From Alphaproteobacteria bacterium (GTDB taxonomy: Bacteria > Pseudomonadota > Alphaproteobacteria > CAAGCB01 > CAG-977), in assembly GCA_024413465.1 (NCBI GenBank), contig JAKSVU010000013.1:1-49405 (forward strand): a DNA stretch of 49,405 nt. The letters run 5' to 3'. Position 1 is the first letter of the stretch, and each line of letters begins with the position of its first letter. Shown in pieces: positions 32,533-41,659 of this stretch. Below the pieces are notes generated by a model. That model was given only the letters and a program-made list of their open reading frames with translations, was not told the origin of the DNA and ran no database searches. The position numbers and the translations under genes are program-made.

Positions 32533-35500
32533 TCTTCAGATACCTCTGCAGTTTTTTTCAAAGAGATGTAGTCGATTTTACCTGATCCAATTAATGGCAT
32601 TTCTGATAATTCATGGAAAACAGTTGGAGAAGATAAATCACTTAATCCCTTTTGTTTGATAAATGATTTTACGTTAGATAAATCAACGTTCTTTGCTGTT
32701 GTGAATAAAACGAGACGTTCACCTTTTTTCGGATCAGAAACAGAAACGACTGCATTTGTTGAATCTGGATAAAGTTCATTAATTGCAATTTCAACTGCTG
32801 TTAAAGAAACCATTTCTCCACCGACTTTTGCAAAGCGTTTTGCACGACCTTTAATGAAAATAAAATCTTCATCATCGATATCAACGATATCTCCCGTATC
32901 ATACCAACCATTTTCAACCGGTTCTAAAATACCTGGATTATCAGCTTTGATATATCCCATCATAATATTTTTACCACGGACAAATAAACGTTTTCCATCG
33001 GTAATTCCTTCAACAGGTTCAAGCTTATATTCCAAATTTGGAACAATTCGACCGACAGAACCTTCTTTGTAATATAAACCACTATTGACGGAAATTAATG
33101 GACCACATTCAGTTGAACCATAACCTTCCATAATACGAATACCGAATTTTTTCAAATAGAGATTGGACGTTGTTTCTTTGAGTTTCTCTGCTCCAACAAC
33201 TGCCATACGAAGTTTGTAAAAATCATAAGGGTTTGCGACTTCACCATAACCTGCCAGGAAAGTGTCTGTTCCAACCAAAACAGTTGCATTTGTATCATAA
33301 ATCAATTCTGGAATAACACGATAATGCAAAGGTGATGGATAATAAACAGTCTTTAATCCATGAAGCGTTGTCATAATCGTTCCTAAACCCAAACCAAAAG
33401 AGTGGAACATAGGTAAAGCGTTAAAGAAAATATCAGATGAATTTAAAGAAGATTCTGCAATGCCTTGGTTCCCATTTACCAGAAGGTTAATATGAGAGAG
33501 TAAGACTGCTTTTGGCATTCCTTCGGAACCGGATGTAAATAAAACGGCAGCAGCTTGTTCTGGACGGCGTTTAGGTCTGATTTTAAAGATAAAACGAGTA
33601 AGTCCTTTAATTTTGTCACCAATTGTCATGTTTTGGGCAACGTCTTCTAAATAAAGAAGTTGAATATTGTCATCAATTAAAGCTTTTTCCAAGTTTTCAA
33701 GTTTTGCCCCCGCAATAAAAGCGTGAGAGGTAATTATTGTTTTTAGTTTGAGGGTATGAACACAGGATAAAACCTGAGCAATCCCACTTGAAAAGTTCAG
33801 CATTGTTGGGACTTTGTCGTGGCCTATCAACCCAAAAACGAGAACGACGTTTGCTAAAACATTTGGCATCATAACGCCAACGTATTCGTCTGTTGGAATT
33901 TTATTTTTAATTGTATTTCCTAAAACGTAGCTTTTTAAAATTAATTGACGATAGTTCAGGGTTTTGCGGCTAGCGTCTTCGGCAATTTCCTTTTTTTGGC
34001 CAAAAGTATCTGCACTTGATAAAAGGACGTCAAATATATTTTGACGATTATTAACCCCTTCAATCAGCATATCATTCATAATACGATACATTTGTAATGC
34101 AATCGCATAATTCCGTTTACGCTTATCGAGTGTTTCATCTACAGTTAATTTTTTAGCTTCGAAAATAGATAAACGAATTTTTGTCAGCCAATAAGTTTTA
34201 TGCAAAGATTTTTGTAATGAAAATTTAGAATATTGAGCTCCTGAAATACAAATTGGTAAAATGTTTGCGTTTGCTCTTTGAGCAATAATGCCAACCCCTG
34301 GATAAATTTTCATTAATCCACCTGTCACAGAAGAACGGCGTTCTGGGAAAACAAGCACTTTATTGTTTTGTTTTAATAAGGTGATAATTGGACGCAAAGC
34401 CATAGCATCTTTGATATCAACGATATGGACGTCAGCAAAAATACGGCAGAAAAATTCAAGGAGAGTATTCTTACTTTCAATTGGCAATATGACTGAAATG
34501 CGTTCTGGCATAAAGGCTGCAATCAGTAAAGCATCAATCGTGGAAGTATGATTTGCGATAATTAAAACTCTACGCCCAGCCTGAGTAAAGAATTTTTGAT
34601 TTTTAACTGTGACATGGAATAATAATTCAAACAAGGTTCGAATAATTGAGCGTTGAAAATCTTTTGGAGATAAACGGCATCCATAGATTAAAACGAACAA
34701 ACCAATAGTAGCACATATCCCAAAAATCCAAGGTGTTGATAAGTTTAAGTAATAACGCAAAACGGTTATTGCAAAGGCAATTCCAAAACAAAAGAAATCT
34801 TGGAATTTGTTTGTAATATAAGCAGCTTCTAATGTTGAAATATTAATTTTTTTACGAAGTTGCAAAACCATTGGAATTATATACATACCGGCATTAAAGG
34901 CATTAATCATCCAAAATAAACAAAATAGAGTTTTGCTGGAATGAAGTGCAGAGATAATCGTCATCATTGATAAGGAAAGAGTCATTAATGCCGTATTAAG
35001 TGGGATAAAAGTTAAGTCAATGACGCGACGAGATTGTCTTAAGCCAACACAAAATCCACCAGCAAATGAAGCTGTTGCCAAAATAAAGAGCAAAGCAAGA
35101 ATTCCAAAATTACCATGTTCTACGTCGTCAATATTGCATAAAATTAAAAAGCTCATTGACCAGATCCAAGCAACTCCCATTGCAGATCTGTAAAGAAGAG
35201 GGTGTTTTTTTAAAGTGTTATGAGCTTCAATTGCTTTTTTTATGCCAAAGAAGTGAACAGAATATGTTTCTTTGTTTTGGGCATGGATAATTGAGATGAT
35301 TAATTTATAAGTTAAAATTGCAATGATAATTCCTAAAACAACAGGTGTAGGTAAAATTGCAGCAATTAAAGCACCAATTATGATTGAAAAATAGGTAGAA
35401 AAACTGAGATAAGAAGAACCAAAAAAAGTATGGTAGGTTTCATTTTGTTCAAAAACTGCACATCTAAATAATTGAGCTAATATTCCCATAAAGATGAGTA

Positions 35501-35774
35501 ATGAAGCTACAAAAGGTGAAAGAATATGTTGTTGGACGAGTAAAATTAAAACAAAATAGAGAACTTCAAATAATCTAAAAAGAGGATTTTTTTGTTGGCC
35601 GTTATTTTCTTTGAAAGAAAATAGTAAACACAAAAAGACCATTCCATAAACTGATAAAATTGAAAGATGGTGATGATGGTGATATTCACGAGTTGCCAGC
35701 ATAATTTGTGCAAAACAAACAACTGCTCTAGCATCTAATGATTTAAAAAGAATTTTTTTAATTTTTTCCAACAT
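32529..35774 (-). CDS. aas: MFS-PlsC-acyl-ACP ligase fusion (LplT-Aas-type lysophospholipid salvage)
   Basis: 1081 residues in three parts: an MFS-like membrane domain (about 40-385, 10-12 helices), a PlsC acyltransferase (about 395-575, H409-x4-D414 in NHTSTID and FPERRSS), and an acyl-adenylate-forming ligase (about 600-1078, LFTSGSEGMPK, EGYGSTECG, GWYDTGDI). This matches 2-acyl-glycerophosphoethanolamine acyltransferase/acyl-ACP synthetase fused to a lysophospholipid flippase. A natural run of five His occurs near residue 32-36. RBS AGGAAA; coupled to the MBL gene. Confidence 0.88.
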   Translation of the reverse strand: MLEKIKKILFKSLDARAVVCFAQIMLATREYHHHHHLSILSVYGMVFLCLLFSFKENNGQQKNPLFRLFEVLYFVLILLVQQHILSPFVASLLIFMGILAQLFRCAVFEQNETYHTFFGSSYLSFSTYFSIIIGALIAAILPTPVVLGIIIAILTYKLIISIIHAQNKETYSVHFFGIKKAIEAHNTLKKHPLLYRSAMGVAWIWSMSFLILCNIDDVEHGNFGILALLFILATASFAGGFCVGLRQSRRVIDLTFIPLNTALMTLSLSMMTIISALHSSKTLFCLFWMINAFNAGMYIIPMVLQLRKKINISTLEAAYITNKFQDFFCFGIAFAITVLRYYLNLSTPWIFGICATIGLFVLIYGCRLSPKDFQRSIIRTLFELLFHVTVKNQKFFTQAGRRVLIIANHTSTIDALLIAAFMPERISVILPIESKNTLLEFFCRIFADVHIVDIKDAMALRPIITLLKQNNKVLVFPERRSSVTGGLMKIYPGVGIIAQRANANILPICISGAQYSKFSLQKSLHKTYWLTKIRLSIFEAKKLTVDETLDKRKRNYAIALQMYRIMNDMLIEGVNNRQNIFDVLLSSADTFGQKKEIAEDASRKTLNYRQLILKSYVLGNTIKNKIPTDEYVGVMMPNVLANVVLVFGLIGHDKVPTMLNFSSGIAQVLSCVHTLKLKTIITSHAFIAGAKLENLEKALIDDNIQLLYLEDVAQNMTIGDKIKGLTRFIFKIRPKRRPEQAAAVLFTSGSEGMPKAVLLSHINLLVNGNQGIAESSLNSSDIFFNALPMFHSFGLGLGTIMTTLHGLKTVYYPSPLHYRVIPELIYDTNATVLVGTDTFLAGYGEVANPYDFYKLRMAVVGAEKLKETTSNLYLKKFGIRIMEGYGSTECGPLISVNSGLYYKEGSVGRIVPNLEYKLEPVEGITDGKRLFVRGKNIMMGYIKADNPGILEPVENGWYDTGDIVDIDDEDFIFIKGRAKRFAKVGGEMVSLTAVEIAINELYPDSTNAVVSVSDPKKGERLVLFTTAKNVDLSNVKSFIKQKGLSDLSSPTVFHELSEMPLIGSGKIDYISLKKTAEVSEE

Positions 35775-35902
35775 ATTTTTTTCCTATTTTTACAAATGCA
35801 GAGTTTTGTATAACATTTTTTTTCATTCTTGTAAAGATAAAAATCAATCGATTGATTGAATTTTGTTATCCGTTGATATATCAACGATTGAACGAAGTTT
35901 TT

Positions 35903-37003
35903 TTAGACTAATTGATGCATAAAATCTGCAAGATGTGAAAGAAGTTCTTCCATCTGTTCATCAGTTCCGATAGTTATACGCAAAGCATTTGGTAATCCAT
36001 AACCGGTTACGCGACGAACAATAAAGCCTTTATCTTGTAAATATAAATCAGCATCTGCGGCTTTGTGGTGTGTTTCTGGAAAATGAACGAGGACAAAATT
36101 TGTTGACGATGGTGTCATTTTTAATCCCATATCAGCAAAGCGTTGTGGAAGTTGTTTTAACCATTTTGCATTGTGTTCGAAACATTTTTTTGCAGTTGCT
36201 CTATCATTGATAGCTGCAATCCCAGCATATTGAGCAAGTCTGTTTACGTTAAAAGGCGAACGGAATCTGTGTAAAAGATCAAGAACGTAAGCAGGTGCAT
36301 ACATCCAACCTAAACGCATTCCCCCCATTGAATAAATTTTTGAAAAAGTACGAAGCATAACGACGTTTTCAAATTCATCAACTAAATCTTCACCAGCTGT
36401 ATAATCTTTTTCTGGAACAAATTCTGCATAAGCAGAATCAATAACGACTAAAATATCTGATGGCAATCTGTTGAGTAAATTTTTTAATTCAGTCTTTGTT
36501 AAATAAGTTCCTGTTGGATTCCCTGGGTTTGTGATAAAAATCATTTTTGTTCTTTTATTCACAGCTTTGATAATAGCTTCCGGATCAATTTTATAATTTT
36601 TTTCAGGGACGCAAACAGTGCTTGCCCCACAAGAAACGGCACATATTTTATACATTAAAAACGCATATTGGGTGATGATTACTTCATCATTTGGTGTCAA
36701 ATGAGCTTGACATAACAAACTGATGATTTCATCAGAACCTGATCCACAAAAAATTCTGTCAGCATCTAATTTATGAACGTTGGCAATGGCTTTACGAAGT
36801 TCTGTACATCCTCCGTCGGGATAAAGAAAAGCTTCAGCTGCATGTTCCTGAATTGCTTTGATAATAGCAGGGCTCGTTCCAAAGGCGTTTTCATTAGATG
36901 ATAATTTTACAACTTTTGCCTTTCCTTTAATTGAGGAAGCTCCCCCTACGTAAGGAGCAAGATTAAGTACACTTTGAAAAGCAGGAGTTGGTAAGTTTTT
37001 CAT
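35903..37003 (-). CDS. hisC: Histidinol-phosphate (or aromatic) aminotransferase
   Basis: 366 residues from the ATG behind AAAGGGG; a longer frame to 37051 overlaps chorismate mutase. Fold-type I PLP enzyme with SSNENAFGTSP, the PLP lysine in FSKIYSMGGMRLGW, and FVRRVTGYGLPNALRITIG. HisC makes histidinol phosphate; because it sits 19 bp after chorismate mutase it probably also makes phenylalanine/tyrosine, as in other alphaproteobacteria. Confidence 0.9.
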   Translation of the reverse strand: MKNLPTPAFQSVLNLAPYVGGASSIKGKAKVVKLSSNENAFGTSPAIIKAIQEHAAEAFLYPDGGCTELRKAIANVHKLDADRIFCGSGSDEIISLLCQAHLTPNDEVIITQYAFLMYKICAVSCGASTVCVPEKNYKIDPEAIIKAVNKRTKMIFITNPGNPTGTYLTKTELKNLLNRLPSDILVVIDSAYAEFVPEKDYTAGEDLVDEFENVVMLRTFSKIYSMGGMRLGWMYAPAYVLDLLHRFRSPFNVNRLAQYAGIAAINDRATAKKCFEHNAKWLKQLPQRFADMGLKMTPSSTNFVLVHFPETHHKAADADLYLQDKGFIVRRVTGYGLPNALRITIGTDEQMEELLSHLADFMHQLV

Positions 37004-37022
37004 TTTTTCCCCTTTATTTAAA

Positions 37023-37859
37023 CTAATCAATTTGTTTTGCGAAACCGCCAATAACGGAAGTTAATATAATTTTGTCTTCGGATTTTTCAATAGCTTGTTT
37101 TAAACGAATATCATCGTTTGCCAAAGTTCCATCGACTTCAAAAAGATAAGCTTTATGCATTAAATCTGATGAATACGTATCATAAATTGCATTCGTTGAA
37201 ATACCAACGGATTTCATGACTAAATCAAGTGTTGAAAGACTAATAGTTCCATCGGTTTCAACGACAAGTAAAGTGTTGTCTTCGCCAGATGGCATATAAG
37301 GCAATTTTGAAATTGCAAAAACAGTTTTGTCTTCCCCATAAATTGGTTGCTTCGTAATTGGTAATTTTGCAAAAATGTTGAAGGATCTGCGTATATCATG
37401 AGAAAGGGCATACCACCAACAATTTTGAGGATCAAGAGATAAGACGCCAACGTTTGCTTCCCCTTGAGAAAGTTCCTTTAAAACAAGAGCAATTGTTCTG
37501 CACATCAACAAAGGTGTTGTTGATCCGAAATAGGATCTGCATAATTCAACGGTAGTTGCTTCCTGCGTTTGATTTGGCATATAAACGGCAATGGACATAG
37601 GTGTTTGTTGATTTACGCATTCACAAATCAATTCACGCCAAATGTGAATCATTGTATCTCGATTCATAGGCCCTTCGTGTCTTGCACATAAACGTCTTAA
37701 AATTTGAGATTCACGATCGGTCCGAATTGCCAAAGGTGTGTTGCCTTTAACTTCTCCAATTTTTTGAGCAATTTTGACACGTTGCATCATTAAATCGTGT
37801 AATTGTGTATCAATGTTATCGATTTCAATGCGTAATTGATTTAAAATGTCTTCTTCCAT
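37023..37859 (-). CDS. Chorismate mutase with degenerate prephenate-dehydratase-like C-terminus
   Basis: 278 residues. Residues 1-90 are an AroQ chorismate mutase (LRIEIDNIDTQLHDLMMQR, K in GEVKGN, RESQILRR). Residues 100-278 look like a shrunken prephenate dehydratase/ACT region (RRSFNIFAKLP, LLVVETDGTISL) without the TRF catalytic motif. So mutase activity is expected and dehydratase activity is doubtful. Upstream partner of hisC; prephenate is then handled elsewhere, since no tyrA or pheA is in the window. Confidence 0.75.
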   Translation of the reverse strand: MEEDILNQLRIEIDNIDTQLHDLMMQRVKIAQKIGEVKGNTPLAIRTDRESQILRRLCARHEGPMNRDTMIHIWRELICECVNQQTPMSIAVYMPNQTQEATTVELCRSYFGSTTPLLMCRTIALVLKELSQGEANVGVLSLDPQNCWWYALSHDIRRSFNIFAKLPITKQPIYGEDKTVFAISKLPYMPSGEDNTLLVVETDGTISLSTLDLVMKSVGISTNAIYDTYSSDLMHKAYLFEVDGTLANDDIRLKQAIEKSEDKIILTSVIGGFAKQID

Positions 37860-37919
37860 AAAATAACCCTTTGTCTTTTCAACGTTGTCATGTTATATCA
37901 CTTTAAAAAGGGAAAAAAA

Positions 37920-38270
37920 ATGATAAAAATATCTTTTGATGAATTTTTTAATGAAATTACCTTTAATTCTGCCGGGTTAGTTCCTGTTATTGCTCAGCAA
38001 TATGACACAAAGGAAGTGTTAATGATGGCATGGGCAAACAAAGAATCGTTAAAAACAACAATTGAAACAGGTTATATGTGTTATTATTCGCGTTCTCGTC
38101 AATGCTTTTGGAAAAAAGGTGAAACTTCCGGACACGTTCAAAAATTAATCAGTTTGTGTATTGATTGTGATGGTGATACTATCTTGGCTCAGGTTGATCA
38201 AACTGGGGCTGCTTGTCATACAAATAATAGAAGTTGTTTTTATCGTCAGTTAGGGGAAAATCATGAATGA
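37920..38270 (+). CDS. hisI: Phosphoribosyl-AMP cyclohydrolase
   Basis: 116 residues from the ATG behind AAAAAGGG; a longer start at 37890 lacks a site. Family motifs: MMAWANKESL, YYSRSRQCFWKKGETSGH, and the Zn/Mg set CDGDTILAQVDQTGAACHT. It opens the ring of PR-AMP in histidine synthesis. Single-function (no HisE part). Its last 8 bp overlap the ankyrin gene. Confidence 0.95.
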   Translation: MIKISFDEFFNEITFNSAGLVPVIAQQYDTKEVLMMAWANKESLKTTIETGYMCYYSRSRQCFWKKGETSGHVQKLISLCIDCDGDTILAQVDQTGAACHTNNRSCFYRQLGENHE

Positions 38271-39462
38271 TTTTTTAGAATGTGCAAAGCGCGGTGATGT
38301 GATGGGGATTATGACACTCCTTCCTGTTATTTCGGATGTAAACATCGTTGATGAACAAGGAATGAATGCTTTGATGTTGATGGCAATAACATGTAATGAT
38401 GCCATTGTTTTCGAAAATCTGATAAAAGCAGGAATTGACGTTAATACAACACAAAAAGATGGATTGACGGCGTTGTTTTTTGCTAGCGCTCAAGCATCAA
38501 ATATGGCTGTTTTAAAAACTTTGATTGATAAAGGTGCTGACGTAAATGCTCGAGATCACCATCAATCAACCCCCTTAATGTTTGCCGCAATGATGAATCC
38601 AAATGCTGAGGCTTGTGAAATTTTAATTGAAGCAGGTGCTGATGTGAATGCAGTTGATGATGAAGGACGAACAGTTTTAATGTGGGCTGCGAAAGAAAAT
38701 CCAAATTCAGACGTGCCTTCTTTTTTAATTGATAGTGGTTGTGACGTTCGGATGCGTGAACCTAAATATGGGGCAACAGCTTTGATGATGGCTGCAAAAT
38801 ATAATCCTCATCCACAAACGATTACTTCATTGATTTCAAAAGGAGCAAAGATAAATCGGGCAACACGTTCCGGTTATACAGCATTAATGGTTGCCGTTGG
38901 CCAAAATCCTAATCCTGAAATAGCAGAAAGATTGCTTTCTTTGGGAGCAAAAACGGATATGACAAATATCAATGATGAAACGGCATTGATGTTGGCTGCT
39001 CAATCGACAAATTCGCCAAGAATTATTGATTTATTGATTAAATATGGATCAAATATTCATCAAAAAAATAAAGTAGGAGCAACTGCTATTTTGCAGGCAG
39101 CAATGAAGAATCCAAATCCGGATATTATTCAAGCTTTGATTAAGGCGGGAGCTTCTTTGGCAGATACGGATGTTCGTTTGCAGGCAACACCGTTGTTATG
39201 GGCTGCTGCAATGAATCCAAATCCACAAGTTTTGGACGTTTTGTTACGTGCGGGTTCATCACTTTCAGAAACAACCTTTGATGGTAAAAATGCTTTGATG
39301 GCTGCTGTTGCTTCTAATCCCAATCCAAATGTTGCAGGATTTTTATTGGCACAAGGTATGGATGTAAATGCTGTTGATAAAGCAGGGAAAAGAGCGTCTT
39401 TTTATGCAAAGGATAATCCTGCTCTTTACAACACAGATGTAATGTGGAAATTGATGAACTAA
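38263..39462 (+). CDS. Ankyrin-repeat protein with NPNP loops
   Basis: 399 residues made almost wholly of about 11 ankyrin repeats of 34-36 residues. The repeats carry an unusual helix-loop insert of NPNP or NPxP form (NPNAE, NPNSD, NPHPQ, NPNPE, NPNPD, NPNPQ, NPNPN). No signal peptide; likely a cytosolic protein-binding scaffold. Coupled to hisI by ATGAATGA overlap. Partner unknown. Confidence 0.85.
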   Translation: MNDFLECAKRGDVMGIMTLLPVISDVNIVDEQGMNALMLMAITCNDAIVFENLIKAGIDVNTTQKDGLTALFFASAQASNMAVLKTLIDKGADVNARDHHQSTPLMFAAMMNPNAEACEILIEAGADVNAVDDEGRTVLMWAAKENPNSDVPSFLIDSGCDVRMREPKYGATALMMAAKYNPHPQTITSLISKGAKINRATRSGYTALMVAVGQNPNPEIAERLLSLGAKTDMTNINDETALMLAAQSTNSPRIIDLLIKYGSNIHQKNKVGATAILQAAMKNPNPDIIQALIKAGASLADTDVRLQATPLLWAAAMNPNPQVLDVLLRAGSSLSETTFDGKNALMAAVASNPNPNVAGFLLAQGMDVNAVDKAGKRASFYAKDNPALYNTDVMWKLMN

Positions 39463-39486
39463 AGATATATATTATATAAAATAAAA

Positions 39487-39517
39487 AAAAGGCAGATTTT
39501 TCTGCCTTTTTATTTTT
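39487..39517. terminator. Bidirectional terminator
   Basis: Stem AAAAGGCAGA / TCTGCCTTTT with TTTT loop and T tract, between the convergent ankyrin and barrel genes. Confidence 0.88.
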
Positions 39518-39528
39518 TTCTGTTTAGA

Positions 39529-40113
39529 TTAATAGTGCAAGTGTAGGCTTAACAATACATCTTCATTTTTGATTTTAAAATGATTAATTTTTCCAGCCAT
39601 TTCACTATATCTATATTCAAGATCGATGTCTGTTTTTTCATTGATTTTAAAGAAAGCACCAACACCTATACCGTATGCAAAATTAACTTTTCTTTTATCT
39701 GCACCTTCTCCTAAATCTAAATGAGCATAGGTAAATCCGAGCATTGCATTGACATAAGGTGTTAATTTTGTTCCTGTATTAAAATCATAGTATGCGTTAG
39801 CAGCAAGAGTATTGAGTAATACATCAATATCTAGATCTTTTGCTTCAAAAGAACGGTATGTCCAATCAGCAGCAACACGTAATTTTCCTACATTACTTTC
39901 TGTAGCTGGTAATGAAGCTCCGATAGCTAAATTGAAAGATGGTTCATAAAATTTTATTTTATCTTCATCTTTGAATTGTGTATTCCCAAAGACATAACCG
40001 ATAGAAACGTAGCGATCATCAAAATTTGAAGTTTCTTTTGTTGAATTATCTTTTGCATTGGCAAATTGAGTGCTTAAAAATAAAGCTAAAGCAGCCATAA
40101 ATATTTTTTTCAT
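39529..40113 (-). CDS. Outer-membrane beta-barrel protein (opacity/Omp25-like)
   Basis: 194 residues from the ATG behind AAAGGGA (longer frame to 40164 crosses the promoter). Signal peptide (1-20, ANA) and alternating hydrophobic strands: VSIGYVFGN, LRVAADWTYRSF, LTPYVNAMLGFTYAHL, FAYGIGVGAFFKI, DIDLEYRYSEM. The C-terminal strand ends in Y, as expected for BAM recognition. Role may be surface exposure or membrane stability. A C8 tract lies just upstream. Confidence 0.85.
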   Translation of the reverse strand: MKKIFMAALALFLSTQFANAKDNSTKETSNFDDRYVSIGYVFGNTQFKDEDKIKFYEPSFNLAIGASLPATESNVGKLRVAADWTYRSFEAKDLDIDVLLNTLAANAYYDFNTGTKLTPYVNAMLGFTYAHLDLGEGADKRKVNFAYGIGVGAFFKINEKTDIDLEYRYSEMAGKINHFKIKNEDVLLSLHLHY

Positions 40114-40155
40114 CACTAAATATCCCTTTAAATTTTTTATTATTACTAAAATTTT

Positions 40156-40184
40156 ATTATACACGGGGGGGGTATAATGGTTCT
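40156..40184 (-). promoter_or_regulatory. Barrel-gene promoter region with C8 tract
   Basis: On the minus strand, TATAAT (40156-40161) is preceded by GTG and then eight C (plus-strand G8 at 40165-40172), all within the 17-bp space upstream of the -10. A second TATAAT-like box lies further upstream. No good -35 consensus is present (AGAACC). The tract is placed to change promoter spacing. Confidence 0.5.
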
Positions 40185-40308
40185 ATTATAAAGATGTTTT
40201 ATATCTAGTCAAGGAAAAACATAAAATTGATGATATAAAGAATGGATAAACAAAAAATTACAAAGATTATTGTAATTTTTATAATATCAGTATTAGTAAG
40301 TCAAAAAA

Positions 40309-41127
40309 TTAGGGATTTAAAACAAGACCTTCGCGAGCATAGATAGTCGTTGGGGAAGTTTTTTGAATTTCCTGTTCAAAGTTTGCTAAATCTTTGTCTG
40401 TATAAGCAGGATTGTGATGGAACAATACAAGTTTTTTAGCATTTGCTTTTTTTGCTAATTCTAGACCAATGCTTGGAGTAGAATGTCCCCAACCAACAAA
40501 TTTACAATAATCTTTATCTGTATAAGTTGTGTCGTATATGACAACATCAGCATCTTTCATTAAAGATAAAACGTTTTCGTCATCTTTATCTGGATAATGT
40601 TCAGTGTCAGATACGTAAGCAATAATTTTATTTTGATACGACATTCTGTAGCCAATAGCACTGTTGGGATGATTTAGAGGAGCTGTTTCAACCTGGACTT
40701 GACCATGTCCAACCATAATGTTGCTGATAGCTGGAATATCCAAAAAACGAATATTTGACGGAACTTGTTCTAAAGGACAGGGAAAAAATGGTGCAGCCAT
40801 TTGATTTTCCAATGCTTTTTCCACACAACTGTGAGGAACACAGCCATAAACGTCAATATTTGATTTAGGGTTATACAAAGGACTAAAAAATGGGAAACCT
40901 AAAATATGATCCCAATGAAAATGAGAAATTAATAAATCAATATCTGTTACTGCTCTGCGTGATAAATCTGCTCCTAAGGAACGAATACCTGTTCCACAGT
41001 CTAAAATAACAACGTTGTCATCAAAATCAATTTCAACACACGACGTGTTTCCGCCGTACACAATATAATCTGGTGAACAGCAGGGAATGCTTCCTCGAAC
41101 ACCCCAAAACTTGATGTTAATTCCCAT
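40309..41127 (-). CDS. MBL-fold phosphodiesterase-like hydrolase
   Basis: 272 residues from the ATG at 41127 behind AAAGGG (a TTG precedes it). Motifs: FWGVRGSIPC, GGNTSCVEI, DCGTGIRSL, SHFHWDHILGFPFF, and VSDTEH; a GWGHSTP and FHHNP late set complete the zinc site. This is the cyclic-phosphodiesterase-like branch (PDE1/Lactamase_B_2). It is cytosolic and its substrate is unknown. Confidence 0.85.
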   Translation of the reverse strand: MGINIKFWGVRGSIPCCSPDYIVYGGNTSCVEIDFDDNVVILDCGTGIRSLGADLSRRAVTDIDLLISHFHWDHILGFPFFSPLYNPKSNIDVYGCVPHSCVEKALENQMAAPFFPCPLEQVPSNIRFLDIPAISNIMVGHGQVQVETAPLNHPNSAIGYRMSYQNKIIAYVSDTEHYPDKDDENVLSLMKDADVVIYDTTYTDKDYCKFVGWGHSTPSIGLELAKKANAKKLVLFHHNPAYTDKDLANFEQEIQKTSPTTIYAREGLVLNP

Positions 41128-41209
41128 CAAAAAACCCTTTGCAACTAACCTTAAGAAAGATTATAACTTAATAAAGTTAAAAATACATTAAATTTTTTTT
41201 GAGGGAAAA

Positions 41210-41656
41210 ATGAAAAAATTATTTGTTTTTGTTTTTTTAGTTTGTTTTTCTGTTGGTGTTCAGGCTCAGGAAGTCAAAAGGTTGCCAAATTGTATGGATT
41301 TTTCCGAAGTCTATAAAAGAACAGTAATTAATCAAGAAGATGCTTCAAGTGCAGATAAAGAAGAAATGATGTCTATGGCATCTTTGATGATGGGATATGT
41401 TTCTGCAATTCAAGATATGTATGGTTCATTGTTAATTGGAATGCGTGAATCTGATAATGAATGGACTTTATTAGATCAGGTTTACAGAGTTTGTACCAGA
41501 AATCCTCAAATGACTTTCCAACGGGCTGTTCGTAGTGTGCCTATGGTTGCTGATACAATTCAAGCTTTACAGGATCAAGAATTTGGGCGTTGTCAAAATT
41601 ATATTGGACAGACAAAAACATCAATTTGTTATGATTTTTGTAATTCAAAGAAATAG
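41210..41656 (+). CDS. Secreted cysteine-containing protein of unknown function
   Basis: 148 residues. Signal peptide (1-20, QAQE) then a helical 128-residue domain with five to six Cys (LPNCMDF, VYRVCTRNP, FGRCQNY, SICYDFC) likely forming disulfides in the periplasm. The helical MMGYVSAIQDM followed by CTRNPQMTFQRAV resembles HdeA/Rap1a-like small helical proteins, but I cannot assign it. Three bp before uvrA, so cotranscribed. Confidence 0.7.
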   Translation: MKKLFVFVFLVCFSVGVQAQEVKRLPNCMDFSEVYKRTVINQEDASSADKEEMMSMASLMMGYVSAIQDMYGSLLIGMRESDNEWTLLDQVYRVCTRNPQMTFQRAVRSVPMVADTIQALQDQEFGRCQNYIGQTKTSICYDFCNSKK

Positions 41657-41659
41657 ATT

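Noticed and set aside
38263-39462. CRISPR-like regularity in the ankyrin gene
   Set aside because: The repeated DNA is in-frame ankyrin coding sequence with diverged units, not identical repeats and spacers.
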